Positions 20,663 through 30,796 of a DNA stretch of 64,000 bases are shown here, piece after piece (position 1 is the first letter of the stretch; each line of letters opens with the position of its first letter). Source of the DNA: Photobacterium carnosum. GTDB taxonomy: Bacteria; Pseudomonadota; Gammaproteobacteria; Enterobacterales; Vibrionaceae. Below the pieces are notes generated by a model that did no database searches, was not told where the DNA came from, and saw only the letters and a program-made list of their open reading frames with translations. The stretch covers positions 1 to 64,000 of the forward strand of contig NZ_NPIB01000003.1 of NCBI RefSeq assembly GCF_002849605.1, given 5' to 3'. A program made the translations under genes and the position numbers.

Positions 20663-23542
20663 TTACTTATCCATATAACTATCAATACTAGGGCAAGAAC
20701 ACACTAAATTCCGATCCCCATAAACATTATCAACCCGATTGACACTTGGCCAGTATTTGGCATTTTTTGTATGTGCTGATGGGAAGCAAGCGATATCTCG
20801 GCTATAACAATGTGTCCATTCAGCGGTTCGTAAATCAACTTGGCTGTGGGGTGCATTGACTAATGGGTTATCTTCCAAAGACCAGGCTCCGGTTTGTACC
20901 TGATTAATCTCTTCACGAATGGCAATCATCGCGTCACAGAAACGATCTAACTCGGTTAAATCTTCTGATTCTGTTGGTTCAATCATTAATGTGCCAGCAA
21001 CAGGAAATGACATTGTTGGCGCATGAAAGCCGTAGTCCATCAAGCGTTTAGCGATGTCTTCTTCTGAAATACCAGAGGCGGCTTTAATCGGACGAATATC
21101 AATAATACATTCGTGGGCGACGCGACCTTGTGTTCCTCGATATAACACTGAGTAATGTGGACGTAAACGTTCCATCACATAGTTAGCATTTAAAATGGCT
21201 AACTCAGTCGCTTGTTTTAGTCCAGCCTCACCCATCATTGAAATATAAGCGTATGAAATAGGTAAAATAGAGGCAGAACCTAACGCTGCTGCTGATACGG
21301 CATATTGATTGTTCTGTGGCTGGTGGCTATCAATGTGACCGGGTAAGAATGGACTTAGGTGTGATTTAACTCCGATAGGACCCACACCAGGGCCACCACC
21401 GCCATGTGGAATACAGAAAGTTTTATGGAGGTTTAGGTGTGAGACATCTGAGCCGATAAAACCCGGGCTGGTTAATCCTACTTGGGCATTCATGTTTGCG
21501 CCATCAAGATACACTTGACCACCAGCGGCATGGACACGTTCGCAGACTTGTTGAACACATTCTTCATAAACACCATGTGTTGAAGGGTAGGTGATCATAA
21601 TGCAGGATAAATTATCGCGGTACTGATCAATTTTTGTTTGTAAATCATTAAGATCGATATTGCCTTGTTCATCACAACCCACGACGACAACTTGCATTGA
21701 TACCATCGCCGCAGAAGCAGGGTTAGTGCCATGTGCTGAACTTGGAATTAAGCATACATTACGGTGACTGTCGCCATTGGCTTGATGGTAACGCTGAATG
21801 GCAATCAGACCTGCATATTCACCCTGTGCACCCGAGTTAGGTTGCAGTGATACGGCATCGTAACCCGTGATGGTACATAACATGGCTGATAGCTTTTGGG
21901 CTAATTCTTGATAACCCAATGTTTGAGAATTAGGCGCAAAAGGGTGTAATTGACCAAATTCAGGCCACGTGACAGGGATCATTTCAGCGGCGGCATTAAG
22001 TTTCATGGTGCAGCTACCGAGCGGGATCATGCCGTGGGTCAGTGAATAATCTTTATTTTCAAGTTGCTTCATGTATCGCATCATGTTGGTTTCACTATGA
22101 TAGCGATGAAAAACAGGGTGCGTTAGGTAATCACTTTGGCGTTGGCAACGCGTTGGAATTGCAGCAAATTCGTCATTGGCAATTAGGCTACTGTAATGAT
22201 CAATTGATAAGGCTTTGCCAGTTAATAACGTGAGTAACATTTCAATGTCATCGGCTGATGTGGTTTCATCAATACTAATGCCGAGTTTATGATCATATTT
22301 ACGAAGGTTAATACCAGCATCTAATGCTTGTTGGTATAAGCTGTCAGTATGTTCGGCGGTGAGTAAAGTCAGGGTATCAAAAAAGGTACTATTTTCAATG
22401 ATAAAGCCATTATCACGTAAGCCTGCGGCTAATATCGCGGTAAGGTGATGTACCCGCCGTCCTATTTTTTTAAGGCCTTCAGGTCCATGATATAAAGCAT
22501 AAAAAGCCGCCATGTTGGCAAGTAAGGCTTGAGCGGTACAAATGTTAGAGGTCGCTTTTTCACGACGAATATGTTGTTCACGGGTTTGCATTGCCATTCG
22601 AAGTGCGGGGTTACCTTTGGCATCTTTAGATACTCCAATCACGCGGCCTGGCATGGTGCGTTTATATTGATCTTTGGTTGCCATAAAGCCAGCATGTGGT
22701 CCACCAAACCCCATTGGAACACCAAAACGTTGTGCGCTGCCAATCACCACATCAGCACCCATTTCACTCGGTGGCGTTAATAGTGTTAGTGCGAGTAAAT
22801 CACTGGCAACGGTAACTAAGGTTTTGTTGTTATGCGCGGTGGTAATAATATCGGTTAAATTATCAATTTGACCATTGGTGGCGGGGTATTGTAATAAACC
22901 ACCAAACACATTGTGATCATTCAATTGTTGAGGTTCACCAATAATGATTTCCACCCCAATAAAGTGCGCACGTGTTTTAACAACATCAATAGTTTGCGGA
23001 TGAACATTAGCGGCAATGAAAAACTGCGTGCTTTTACTTTTACCAGCACGAAGACATAACGTCATCGCTTCTGCGGCCGCCGTTGCTTCATCAAGTAGTG
23101 AAGCATTTGCCAGATCCATGCCCGTCATATCCATGACTAATTGCTGAAAATTAAGCAATGACTCTAAGCGGCCTTGTGAAATTTCAGGTTGATAAGGAGT
23201 ATAAGCGGTGTACCAACCTGGATTTTCTAGAATATTGCGTAAAATTACATTTGGCGTATGGGTATTATAATATCCCTGTCCAATATAGCTTTTATTAACA
23301 ATGTTTTTAGCCGAAATTTGCTTGAGTGATGCAAGCATATTCGCTTCGCTTTGAGCGGGTGGTAATGCCATTGGCTGGGGTAATGCGATGGCCGCTGGCA
23401 GCGTTTGTTGAATGAGCTGTTCTATACTGGATGCACCAATTGTCGCCAACATTTGCTGTTGTTGCGATACGCTAGGACCATTATGGCGCTGAGCAAAATT
23501 AGTATCATCACTGAGGGCATTGAGCAGTGTGGTCGAAGTCAT
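20663..23542 (-). CDS. gcvP: Glycine dehydrogenase (decarboxylating), glycine cleavage P protein
   Basis: The 959-residue protein is the full length expected for the fused bacterial P protein. It decarboxylates glycine and passes the aminomethyl group to lipoyl-GcvH. The PLP lysine lies in [16 protein letters not shown] near residue 700, and [10 protein letters not shown] and the glycine-rich FGGPHAGF segment are present. It starts 21 bases after gcvH with a clear AAGGAAAG ribosome site, so gcvH-gcvP form one transcript. A weak hairpin (GAAG-CGA/TCG-CTTC) lies downstream at about 20595-20631. Confidence 0.98.
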   Translation of the reverse strand: MTSTTLLNALSDDTNFAQRHNGPSVSQQQQMLATIGASSIEQLIQQTLPAAIALPQPMALPPAQSEANMLASLKQISAKNIVNKSYIGQGYYNTHTPNVILRNILENPGWYTAYTPYQPEISQGRLESLLNFQQLVMDMTGMDLANASLLDEATAAAEAMTLCLRAGKSKSTQFFIAANVHPQTIDVVKTRAHFIGVEIIIGEPQQLNDHNVFGGLLQYPATNGQIDNLTDIITTAHNNKTLVTVASDLLALTLLTPPSEMGADVVIGSAQRFGVPMGFGGPHAGFMATKDQYKRTMPGRVIGVSKDAKGNPALRMAMQTREQHIRREKATSNICTAQALLANMAAFYALYHGPEGLKKIGRRVHHLTAILAAGLRDNGFIIENSTFFDTLTLLTAEHTDSLYQQALDAGINLRKYDHKLGISIDETTSADDIEMLLTLLTGKALSIDHYSSLIANDEFAAIPTRCQRQSDYLTHPVFHRYHSETNMMRYMKQLENKDYSLTHGMIPLGSCTMKLNAAAEMIPVTWPEFGQLHPFAPNSQTLGYQELAQKLSAMLCTITGYDAVSLQPNSGAQGEYAGLIAIQRYHQANGDSHRNVCLIPSSAHGTNPASAAMVSMQVVVVGCDEQGNIDLNDLQTKIDQYRDNLSCIMITYPSTHGVYEECVQQVCERVHAAGGQVYLDGANMNAQVGLTSPGFIGSDVSHLNLHKTFCIPHGGGGPGVGPIGVKSHLSPFLPGHIDSHQPQNNQYAVSAAALGSASILPISYAYISMMGEAGLKQATELAILNANYVMERLRPHYSVLYRGTQGRVAHECIIDIRPIKAASGISEEDIAKRLMDYGFHAPTMSFPVAGTLMIEPTESEDLTELDRFCDAMIAIREEINQVQTGAWSLEDNPLVNAPHSQVDLRTAEWTHCYSRDIACFPSAHTKNAKYWPSVNRVDNVYGDRNLVCSCPSIDSYMDK

Positions 23543-23563
23543 CTTTCTTTCCTTGGCGGTGGA

Positions 23564-23944
23564 TTATTCTTCAACGATGGAAGCAAGGTAAGTATCACTG
23601 TCGATTAACTCGTTGAGTTGCGATATATCATCTAATTTAATGGTCGCAATCCAACCGCCATTATAAGGGTCTTCATTAATTAACTCAGGACTATCATCTA
23701 AGGCGCTATTGGTCTCAAGAATTTGTCCGCTTACCGGTGCGTAAATATCAGACGCCGCTTTAACCGATTCTACTAATGAAAAGGTTTTGCCCGCATCAGT
23801 TACATCCCCAATATCAGGAAGATCAACAAAAACGACATCGCCTAATAATTTCTGTGCATGATCTGAAATGCCCATTGTAATGGTGCCGTCACCGTTATCA
23901 CGTACCCACTCATGACTAGCTGTGAATTTTAGTGTCATTTCCAT
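23564..23944 (-). CDS. gcvH: Glycine cleavage H protein
   Basis: The 126-residue protein has the GcvH fold: HEWVR near the start, GISDHAQ, and lipoylation lysine K62 in LVESVKAAS, followed by PVSG. It carries the aminomethyl intermediate between GcvP and GcvT. AAGGAG seven bases before ATG at 23944 sets the start. It is first in the leftward gcvHP operon and divergent from gcvT. Confidence 0.98.
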   Translation of the reverse strand: MEMTLKFTASHEWVRDNGDGTITMGISDHAQKLLGDVVFVDLPDIGDVTDAGKTFSLVESVKAASDIYAPVSGQILETNSALDDSPELINEDPYNGGWIATIKLDDISQLNELIDSDTYLASIVEE

Positions 23945-24045
23945 ATATATACTCCTTAGTTGCCATATTGTTGAGACGTTATGTTAATTAATATTGCGAT
24001 TATTTATTTTTAAAGCATGAATGTTATTACATTGGGTTAAATTCT

Positions 24046-24061
24046 ACGTAAGCGTTTGCTT
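24046..24061. promoter_or_regulatory. PurR-like operator between gcvHP and gcvT
   Basis: ACGTAAGCGTTTGCTT matches the E. coli PurR consensus ACGCAAACGTTTNCNT at all but two specified positions and keeps the central CG. In E. coli PurR represses the gcv operon. No glycine-riboswitch core is seen in the 249-base interval. Confidence 0.5.
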
Positions 24062-24193
24062 GTTGTCATAGCTATTTAACAATATTGCGGATCTGATCAA
24101 GATATCAGTCTTTGGCTTTTCCGTTCCTATAGCGCTTTTGGTAGGGTAAAACAATCATTGGATAACCTTTGTTGCTACTGGGAGTAGATCATC

Positions 24194-25315
24194 ATGTCTC
24201 AACATTTATTACAGACCCCGTTGTATTCTATGCATGTCAATATGGGCGCTAAAATGGTGCCATTTGCTGGTTATGAAATGCCGGTTCAATATGCATTAGG
24301 CGTTAAAAAAGAGCATCTTCATTGTCGTAATGCAGTGGGATTATTTGATGTTTCTCATATGGGACAACTGCGGTTACATGGCGAAAATGCAGCTAAAATG
24401 CTTGAAACATTAGTACCTGTCGATATTGTCGATTTACCTAAAGGAAAACAGCGTTATGCTTTTTTTACCAATGACATGGGGGGTATTAAAGATGATTTAA
24501 TGGTGACAAATTTCGGGGATCATCTGTTTGTTGTGGTTAATGCCGCTTGTAAAATGGAGGATATTGATCACTTACAGGCTCATTTATTGGCAGATGTTGA
24601 ACTTGAAGTCATACACGATCGAGCATTGTTAGCACTTCAAGGACCTAAAGCGGTTGATGTATTGGCTCAATTAAATCCTCAGGTACGTAACATGGTATTT
24701 ATGGATGCGGTTTGTATCGAACTGTTAGGTCAGGAATGTTATGTCAGTCGTTCAGGTTATACGGGTGAAGATGGTTTTGAAATTTCAGTGCCAAATTCAC
24801 ATGCGGTAGCATTAGCAACCATATTACTTGACGATAAAAATGTTGAATGGATAGGGTTAGGGGCGCGTGATTCACTGCGTTTAGAATGTGGACTCTGTTT
24901 ATATGGTCATGATCTTGATAATACTACCACACCCGTTGAGGCGAGTTTATTATGGGGAATAAGTAAAAGTCGTCGTGCTGATGGTGATCGTACGGGGGGG
25001 TTTATTGGTGCTGATATTATTTTAGATCAGATAGAAACTAAAAAGATAAGTCGTAAGCGAGTAGGTTTGGTTGGACAAACTAAAGCACCTGTACGAGAAG
25101 GCTGTCTATTATTTGATAGTAATAATAATCAAGTAGGGGTTGTAACCAGTGGAACTTTTGGACCATCAATAGCGATGCCTGTAGCGATGGGTTATGTTGC
25201 TACAATGTATAGCGAGCTTAATACGGTTTTATTTGCAGAAGTCCGCGGAAAAAGATTACCAATGACGGTGACGAAAATGCCTTTTGTTGCTCAACACTAT
25301 TTTCGTGGTAAATAA
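24194..25315 (+). CDS. gcvT: Aminomethyltransferase, glycine cleavage T protein
   Basis: The 373-residue protein releases ammonia from aminomethyl-GcvH and forms 5,10-methylene-tetrahydrofolate. It shows the GcvT landmarks: an N-terminal FAGYEMPVQY, FDVSHMGQ, the folate-pocket YTGEDGFE, LRLECGLCLYGHD, and a C-terminal barrel with VTSGTFGPS. GGGAG precedes the ATG by nine bases. It is transcribed away from gcvHP from a shared 249-base control region, so the three proteins are split into two divergent transcripts. Confidence 0.98.
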   Translation: MSQHLLQTPLYSMHVNMGAKMVPFAGYEMPVQYALGVKKEHLHCRNAVGLFDVSHMGQLRLHGENAAKMLETLVPVDIVDLPKGKQRYAFFTNDMGGIKDDLMVTNFGDHLFVVVNAACKMEDIDHLQAHLLADVELEVIHDRALLALQGPKAVDVLAQLNPQVRNMVFMDAVCIELLGQECYVSRSGYTGEDGFEISVPNSHAVALATILLDDKNVEWIGLGARDSLRLECGLCLYGHDLDNTTTPVEASLLWGISKSRRADGDRTGGFIGADIILDQIETKKISRKRVGLVGQTKAPVREGCLLFDSNNNQVGVVTSGTFGPSIAMPVAMGYVATMYSELNTVLFAEVRGKRLPMTVTKMPFVAQHYFRGK

Positions 25316-25325
25316 GCATTTTTAT

Positions 25326-25368
25326 TGAGGCGTATATATGTAGTGGCTTGATGAGCTTGTACGCCTCA
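25326..25368 (+). terminator. Inverted repeat after gcvT
   Basis: TGAGGCGTA/TACGCCTCA arms with a 25-base loop begin 11 bases after the gcvT stop. No strong T-run follows, so the terminator function is tentative. Confidence 0.45.
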
Positions 25369-25396
25369 TTATTGAATGGACTTTTTCATGATATTT

Positions 25397-25570
25397 TTAT
25401 AATTTATTAGTATTATTCATATCTTTATAAACAGATTTAAACAGTAGTTGAAACCCTTCTTTTGTGAGTTCATTTGCTTCTATTTGTGCGGCTGTTAAGC
25501 GTTGATAACACCCAGATAATACTTTAATAAATAGATCTTTTTCTTTAGGTGTAAGCTTTTTAATATCCAT
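25397..25570 (-). CDS. Small protein, 57 residues, unknown
   Basis: The ATG at 25570 opens a 57-codon frame (start MDIKKLTPKEKDLF, end NNTNKL). AGAAGA lies seven bases upstream. The product is a soluble, amphipathic, largely helical chain with one Cys. Its codon use looks coding, and it is the only good frame in 25316-25886. The 'TPKEKDLF-KVLS-CY' start resembles small helical regulators, but I do not recognise a family. It converges on gcvT. Confidence 0.5.
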   Translation of the reverse strand: MDIKKLTPKEKDLFIKVLSGCYQRLTAAQIEANELTKEGFQLLFKSVYKDMNNTNKL

Positions 25571-25886
25571 CGTTAAATCTTCTATTTAGGGTATTGCAAT
25601 TTATATCTAAAATATTTTTTATGGTAACTATAAAATTTATCTATAGTATTTTATTATTCAACAAGTGTAATAATAAAATAGGCTTTCAGAGTATATGCTA
25701 TTTAAATCTATTCTGATAGAGGGTTATTTATGCAGTATGATAAAGTTAATTGTTAATAATATTAATTTGTTATTTAGCTTAATAAGTATATTTATAAATA
25801 CAATGTCTCGCTTATTGTTAAAATTAATAAAAACAAGTAAGACATTGTTGTTGTTTTGTTTGATATTGTTATATTTGCAGTAAATA

Positions 25887-26999
25887 TTAGTTATTGCTGC
25901 ATAAATAAGTGTACATGAACTCGGTGATTTTTGTCATGTCATCAACAGTAATAAATTCTTCCGTTGTATGAACTTTACTCATACCTGTTGATAAATTGAC
26001 TGTTTTTAAACCTTTACCATTAAACACATTGGCATCACTACCACCACCTGTTGATTTGGTAAACGGTGTTAAGCCATTAACATTAAACGCCGCCATGATA
26101 CTTTGTACGTGGGGATCATTGTCTTCAATGTGGTAAGCATTGTAAGAACGGTTTGATTCAATCTTAATACTCGCACCATGTTTTGCGGCTGCGTGTTCAA
26201 ATGTCTCAATCATATGTGCGGTTTGGCGTTCAAGCTTGGTGTCATTTAAAGAACGGGCTTCTGCTGCAAGATAAAGTGACGGCATCACGATATTAGTGAC
26301 TTGCCCACCTTGAACCACACCGATATTAGCGGTCGTTTCTTCATCAATACGTGATAAACGCATATTAGTAATAGCGTCAGCAGCAACGGTTAACGCATTA
26401 ATACCGTCTTCTGGTGCTAAACCTGCGTGGGCTGATTTGCCTGTGATTGTAATTCGCAAGCTTTGCTGACCGGGTGCAGTGGTTACGATGGCACCAATGG
26501 CACCGCCTGAATCTAATACAATCGCTTTATTTGCGGTGATATAGCTCATATCAAACAGTTTTGAACCTTGTAAACCACCTTCTTCGTGAACGGTAAAAGC
26601 AAGCTCAATTGTTTTATGATCACGATTATCTGCTTGAATACAACGTACCGCTTCCATAACGGCAGCAATACCTGATTTATCATCCCCACCTAAAATGGTA
26701 TCGCCTTTTGAACGAATAATACCATCTTCAATAATAGGTTCGATATCATTCCCCGGATTCACCGTATCCATGTGACAACTAATCGCAATAGTGTCATTAA
26801 TATTGCCGTCTAAACGTGCATAAATATTAAAACCATTAGAAATAGCTTCTGGTACGGGTAGGCGATGAACGCTAAAACCTAATTCACCTAATTGTTCGGC
26901 CAGTGTTTCGGCAATCGCTTTCTCATTGCGTGATTCGCTGTTGATTTTGATCAGTTCAATGAAATGGTTAATAAGGCGTTGTTGATTAATGGTAGACAT
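25887..26999 (-). CDS. M20-family peptidase, PepT-like
   Basis: The 370-residue protein has all M20 metal ligands: H76 and D78 (CHMDTV), D106 (GGDDKSG), catalytic/ligand E139-E140 (HEEGG), a later D in VLDSGG, and a C-terminal His in KVHTTEE. The lid domain begins with SAHAGLAPEDGINA. This is the shorter PepT-like (tripeptidase-T-related) branch, so it is probably a cytoplasmic di-zinc aminopeptidase. It stands alone in a leftward transcript. Confidence 0.88.
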   Translation of the reverse strand: MSTINQQRLINHFIELIKINSESRNEKAIAETLAEQLGELGFSVHRLPVPEAISNGFNIYARLDGNINDTIAISCHMDTVNPGNDIEPIIEDGIIRSKGDTILGGDDKSGIAAVMEAVRCIQADNRDHKTIELAFTVHEEGGLQGSKLFDMSYITANKAIVLDSGGAIGAIVTTAPGQQSLRITITGKSAHAGLAPEDGINALTVAADAITNMRLSRIDEETTANIGVVQGGQVTNIVMPSLYLAAEARSLNDTKLERQTAHMIETFEHAAAKHGASIKIESNRSYNAYHIEDNDPHVQSIMAAFNVNGLTPFTKSTGGGSDANVFNGKGLKTVNLSTGMSKVHTTEEFITVDDMTKITEFMYTYLCSNN

Positions 27000-27217
27000 A
27001 ATTTTAATTTCAAGTAGTCATTGGATGTTATGACTGTAAACGTAAACAGGCGAGTAGAGCTTGGGGCTAAATCAAATTAAATGAGGATTTATTAATAAAA
27101 ATATCAAATTATGCAGGGTGAGTCTTATTTTTCGAAGGTTGAGGTATAAGGTTAAGAGATACAAGGTTTTGAGATAAGAGGGACGAAGTGCGAGACTTTG
27201 AGAGGAAGATGATAATA

Positions 27218-27251
27218 AAAAACCACCGTTATTATAGTAACGGTGGTTTTT
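27218..27251. terminator. Strong bidirectional terminator downstream of tyrS
   Basis: Perfect 14-base arms AAAAACCACCGTTA / TAACGGTGGTTTTT leave T-runs on both strands. It lies 41 bases past the tyrS stop. A purine-rich stretch (27140-27210) separates it from the peptidase promoter region. Confidence 0.85.
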
Positions 27252-27291
27252 AGTGCTATCTATAAGCTAGATAACAGTTATCAGTTTAGGA

Positions 27292-28566
27292 TTAACCCCA
27301 AACGATAAGGCTGTAGTTTTTCTTACCACGACGGATAAGTGTATAACGACCAAACAGCTTGTCAGTATCTTGGAATGCGTAGTAAGCATCACCTACTTTT
27401 TCGCCATTAATCATGATAGCGTTTGATGTAATGTGTGTTCTAGCTTGGCTACGAGATGTGGCAAGTTCAGCGTTAACAAGTACTTGCTGAAGATCATCTT
27501 CACCAGATGCAGCCGCTGTTGGCATGCCATCTTGTGCTAGTTGTGCAAAATCAGACTCTGATAAATGCTCAAGGTCATTTTCAAATAGGCAGCGTGTAAT
27601 ATTTTGTGCTGCTTCTAATTGTGCTTGACCGTGTACTAGTGCCGTTGCTTTTTCTGCAAGAACACGTTGTGCTTGAGGTGCTTTGCCGCTATTACGATCA
27701 GCTTCTTCGATCTGTTGAATTTCTTCTTCAGAAAGGAAAGTAAAGAAACGTAGGAAACGGTATACGTCAGCATCAGCCGTGTTCATCCAGAATTGGTAGA
27801 ACTTGTATGGGCTCGTTTTGCTTGGGTCTAACCAAACAGCGCCGCCTTCAGTTTTACCAAACTTAGTACCATCAGATTTTGTGATTAGCGGTACAGTCAT
27901 ACCGAACACTTGCTGTTGGTTCATACGACGAGTTAGGTCGATACCTGCTGTGATGTTACCCCATTGGTCAGAACCACCAATTTGAAGTTCCATGCCCATT
28001 TCTTTGTTCATGCTTGCAAAGTCATAAGACTGTAATAAGCTGTAAGCGAACTCAGTAAAAGAGATACCTACTTCGTCACGGTTAATACGTTGCTTAACAG
28101 ACTCTTTGCTGATCATTTGGTTAACAGAGAAGTGTTTACCAATATCACGTAAGAATGTTAATACATCCATACTACCGAACCAGTCATGGTTGTTTACCAT
28201 ACGAGCAGGGTTAGTTGCAGTGTCAAAATCTAAGAAAGGAGAAACTTGACGTTGGATTTTAGTCACCCAATCAGCAACAATATCTAAAGTGTTAAGTGAA
28301 CGCTCAGTCGCTTTGAAGCTTGGATCACCAATCATACCAGTAGCGCCACCAACTAAAGCTACTGGATTATGGCCCGCTTCTTGGAAGCGCTTAAGGCAAA
28401 GTAGAGGTACCAGATGACCTAGGTGTAAACTATCTGCCGTTGGATCAAAGCCGCAATATAATGTAATCGGACCTTTTGCTAAACGCTCGCTTAAAGCTTC
28501 TTCATCCGTAATTTGAGCGATCAGACCGCGATCTTTAAGCTCTTGAATTAAATTCAAATGATTCAT
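27292..28566 (-). CDS. tyrS: Tyrosyl-tRNA synthetase
   Basis: ATG at 28566, with GGAGA upstream, gives the expected 424 residues. The class I signatures are HLGH (48-51) and KFGKT (the KMSKS-loop equivalent) in [15 protein letters not shown]. Tyrosine-pocket residues in [12 protein letters not shown] and the GGSDQWGN loop are present. A C-terminal S4 RNA-binding domain ends the protein (TSRSQAR-HI). It charges tRNA-Tyr. Monocistronic, with a strong terminator. Confidence 0.98.
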   Translation of the reverse strand: MNHLNLIQELKDRGLIAQITDEEALSERLAKGPITLYCGFDPTADSLHLGHLVPLLCLKRFQEAGHNPVALVGGATGMIGDPSFKATERSLNTLDIVADWVTKIQRQVSPFLDFDTATNPARMVNNHDWFGSMDVLTFLRDIGKHFSVNQMISKESVKQRINRDEVGISFTEFAYSLLQSYDFASMNKEMGMELQIGGSDQWGNITAGIDLTRRMNQQQVFGMTVPLITKSDGTKFGKTEGGAVWLDPSKTSPYKFYQFWMNTADADVYRFLRFFTFLSEEEIQQIEEADRNSGKAPQAQRVLAEKATALVHGQAQLEAAQNITRCLFENDLEHLSESDFAQLAQDGMPTAAASGEDDLQQVLVNAELATSRSQARTHITSNAIMINGEKVGDAYYAFQDTDKLFGRYTLIRRGKKNYSLIVWG

Positions 28567-28719
28567 GTATTCTCCAATAATCATTTTATTTACGTTTAAT
28601 TAATAGGTACGGCATTATTCAATGTCAGTATCTGGTTTATTATGATTTGTAGACTAATAAATTCTACCACAAATAACGCCATGTTATTTGTTGCCATATT
28701 ATATTCAATTTAATGTTGT

Positions 28720-29118
28720 TTACCACGGAAGTTTTTTAAGGGTAAACACACGAAATGGTATGGCTAGGATTATTAAGAAAATTTCTGCGGTATCTAAAGC
28801 AGGGATAAAGCCATTAGGATACACAAGCGTGAAAACTAAGAGTGGCAACTAACACCGTACAGCAGTCGTTAATCTGTCTACTGTATTTTTACCACGTTTA
28901 AAGAGGCTTGCCAATGAATCAAATAAGCCTAATGAAACATATAGATAGGAGGGGTATACCATTATGGATAAGAAACCACCAATTAGATGATTAATGTTAT
29001 TTTTTTGAGGGTTAACTTGTGTTTTTATGATGCGTTATTCCAACATTTTTACCGTGTAATGCAACATGTTAAAAATAATTGTTGCAACAGCGTGGTTGTG
29101 AAATTTATCGTAAGACAT
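28720..29118 (-). pseudogene. Decayed small membrane-protein gene (two in-frame stops)
   Basis: One frame runs 133 codons from ATG at 29118 to TAA at 28720. Only a TAA after codon 27 and a TAG after codon 89 interrupt it. The stretches between (INHLIGGFLSIMVYPSYLY..., then LPLLVFTLVYPNGFIPALD...) read like continuous hydrophobic membrane segments with a basic loop (FKRGKN). No frameshift is needed. Family not recognised; loss by point mutation is inferred. Confidence 0.5.
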
Positions 29119-29141
29119 AGAATTTTGTTCTATTTTGCACG

Positions 29142-29321
29142 TTAATATGAAAGCGATATACGCTCATTAAAGCTCAAATCACGACATCTATCTCTTAAAT
29201 TAACGTACTGGGTCAGGTTAAAAAACAACCCATAGATCATCTGTCGTTTATCAATGATCACAACATCATTGTTACGATAGCATTCGTCCAGTGTTTCGTC
29301 TTCCTTATAAAAGGATAAATA
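29142..29321 (-). pseudogene. Open coding-like stretch without a usable start
   Basis: About 60 codons immediately after the stop of the next gene upstream encode a polar chain (YKEDETLDECYRNNDVVIID..., LTQYVNLRDRCRDL) and end at a TAA. There is no good start codon or ribosome site. It may be a remnant of the same lost locus as 28720-29118. Confidence 0.3.
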
Positions 29322-29717
29322 TTAACGTATTAAGTAAGTGATGATAATCATCATCATACTTGCGATAAATGCAGTAATCGCTGCGATGAAAAGCGTAACA
29401 GCAGGCGATAAAATGTAGAGTGAAATATAATGACTATTAGAATCACTAATAATATTCAGAGCATAAGGAATTATTGTAGAAAAACCTATACAGGTTATCC
29501 ATGCAAAAAATAATATCCATGCAGAATATGATCTAATCATTGTGAGAGCATTTTTATGAAAACATTCATATTGTTTAATAATATAATGCAGTCCAAATAG
29601 AGGGACTAATGCCCACAAGATGATTGCTAAGCTAAATATACCGCGCTGGCTATGCCAATTAAATAGAATAAGATTAAGAATAAAGATACTAAAAATAGAA
29701 TAAGCACGATAAGTCAT
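29322..29717 (-). CDS. Four-helix inner-membrane protein, unknown
   Basis: The 131-residue protein is almost entirely hydrophobic, with four predicted membrane spans (about 8-25, 28-46, 63-87 and 100-128) and short polar loops. I do not recognise a family. It is followed directly by the decayed stretch at 29142-29321, suggesting it is the surviving member of a once larger cluster. Codon use is AT-rich. Confidence 0.55.
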   Translation of the reverse strand: MTYRAYSIFSIFILNLILFNWHSQRGIFSLAIILWALVPLFGLHYIIKQYECFHKNALTMIRSYSAWILFFAWITCIGFSTIIPYALNIISDSNSHYISLYILSPAVTLFIAAITAFIASMMMIIITYLIR

Positions 29718-29936
29718 AAATAAGCGTTAAGTTAGACATCAATGTTGAGTATTATATTTTCTCTTTGGCAGAAATAACGCTATATCACTCATAAAAAAGC
29801 ATAAAAGAAACGATTTTTAAAGATTGTGGGCATAAATATAATATCGACAGTATTTATATCTATATACAGTAGATTAATATACCTTTGTGGTATTAAGCTG
29901 TATTTTATGTGATGAGATAAAGATTAACTAATTGAT

Positions 29937-30644
29937 ATGAATAAAGATAATTTTACAACCATAAGTGATAGAGTCATGTATCAAATTCGGCATGACATTT
30001 TATGTGGTGAATTTGAGGCAGGGCAGAAGCTTATTCTACATGAGTTAAAAGAACGCTATCAAGTTGGCGGTACACCATTGAGAGAGGCGATGGTGCAATT
30101 GTCGTGGCAAAAATACGTCACAATGAAGCCACAAAAAGGTTTTTGGGTTGCAAAAGTATCGCTTGATGAATTACGCGGAATTTTAAAAACACGATTAGCG
30201 TTAGGGCATGCGGCATTGCAAGATGCGATCAAAAAAGGTGATGAAGTTTGGGAATTACAGATCCTCACTGCTTTTCATAAACTTAATCGCTTAAATCCAG
30301 AATCTGCATTATTTGATTATGACATATGGGAATTACGCCATAAAGAATTTCATTTATCGTTAATTTCGTGCGAAGGATCTGAATTTATTCGAGATATGAT
30401 TTCACATATTTATGATCAGCAAGAACGTTATCGTCACTTCTTATTGAATACCCGTTTATCGCCAGAAAAACAGTACCATGATAATGGAGAGCATGAAGCA
30501 CTAATGAAAGCAGTGTTAGCACGTAATGCTGAATTAGCGTGTCAGTTATTAGAAGAACACAGTGAACGTTTATATTCTTTACTTGAAGCGGCACCATCGT
30601 TAAAAGCGTTACTGCATTTACCGAATGATAAAACGCTTTGGTAA
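29937..30644 (+). CDS. GntR-family regulator, FadR/FCD subfamily
   Basis: The 235-residue protein has an N-terminal winged helix-turn-helix (residues 10-75: VMYQIRHDILCGEF-AGQKL, with GGTPLREAM as recognition helix) and an all-helical FCD ligand domain (about 80-225). The domain has the usual metal-binding pattern (HKEFHLSL; GEHEALMKA). Such regulators sense small carboxylic or amino acids. The aminotransferase downstream on the same strand is a likely target. A direct ACAGTA repeat lies in its promoter region near 29850-29875. Confidence 0.88.
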   Translation: MNKDNFTTISDRVMYQIRHDILCGEFEAGQKLILHELKERYQVGGTPLREAMVQLSWQKYVTMKPQKGFWVAKVSLDELRGILKTRLALGHAALQDAIKKGDEVWELQILTAFHKLNRLNPESALFDYDIWELRHKEFHLSLISCEGSEFIRDMISHIYDQQERYRHFLLNTRLSPEKQYHDNGEHEALMKAVLARNAELACQLLEEHSERLYSLLEAAPSLKALLHLPNDKTLW

Positions 30645-30796
30645 TCATGGCTACTCATTGATTAAGTTATATGGATTAGCTTAATCAATTCCTTACCTTT
30701 CAATAATAATTAAAGTGTGTGATGCTATTTTTCTAATGACGCCATGAAGTTGAAGTGCTAATTTAAATTCATGCTTTTATAAACGGAATTTGCTTA

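Noticed and set aside
23945..24193. Glycine riboswitch between gcvHP and gcvT
   Set aside because: The conserved glycine-aptamer core was looked for on both strands and not found.
25695..25883. 62-codon hydrophobic frame
   Set aside because: Leucine/isoleucine-only composition is what random AT-rich DNA gives, and there is no clear ribosome site. Left out, although a tiny membrane peptide cannot be excluded.
27140..27210. Purine-rich tract as a regulatory RNA
   Set aside because: No promoter, stem or conserved element beyond the tyrS terminator was visible.
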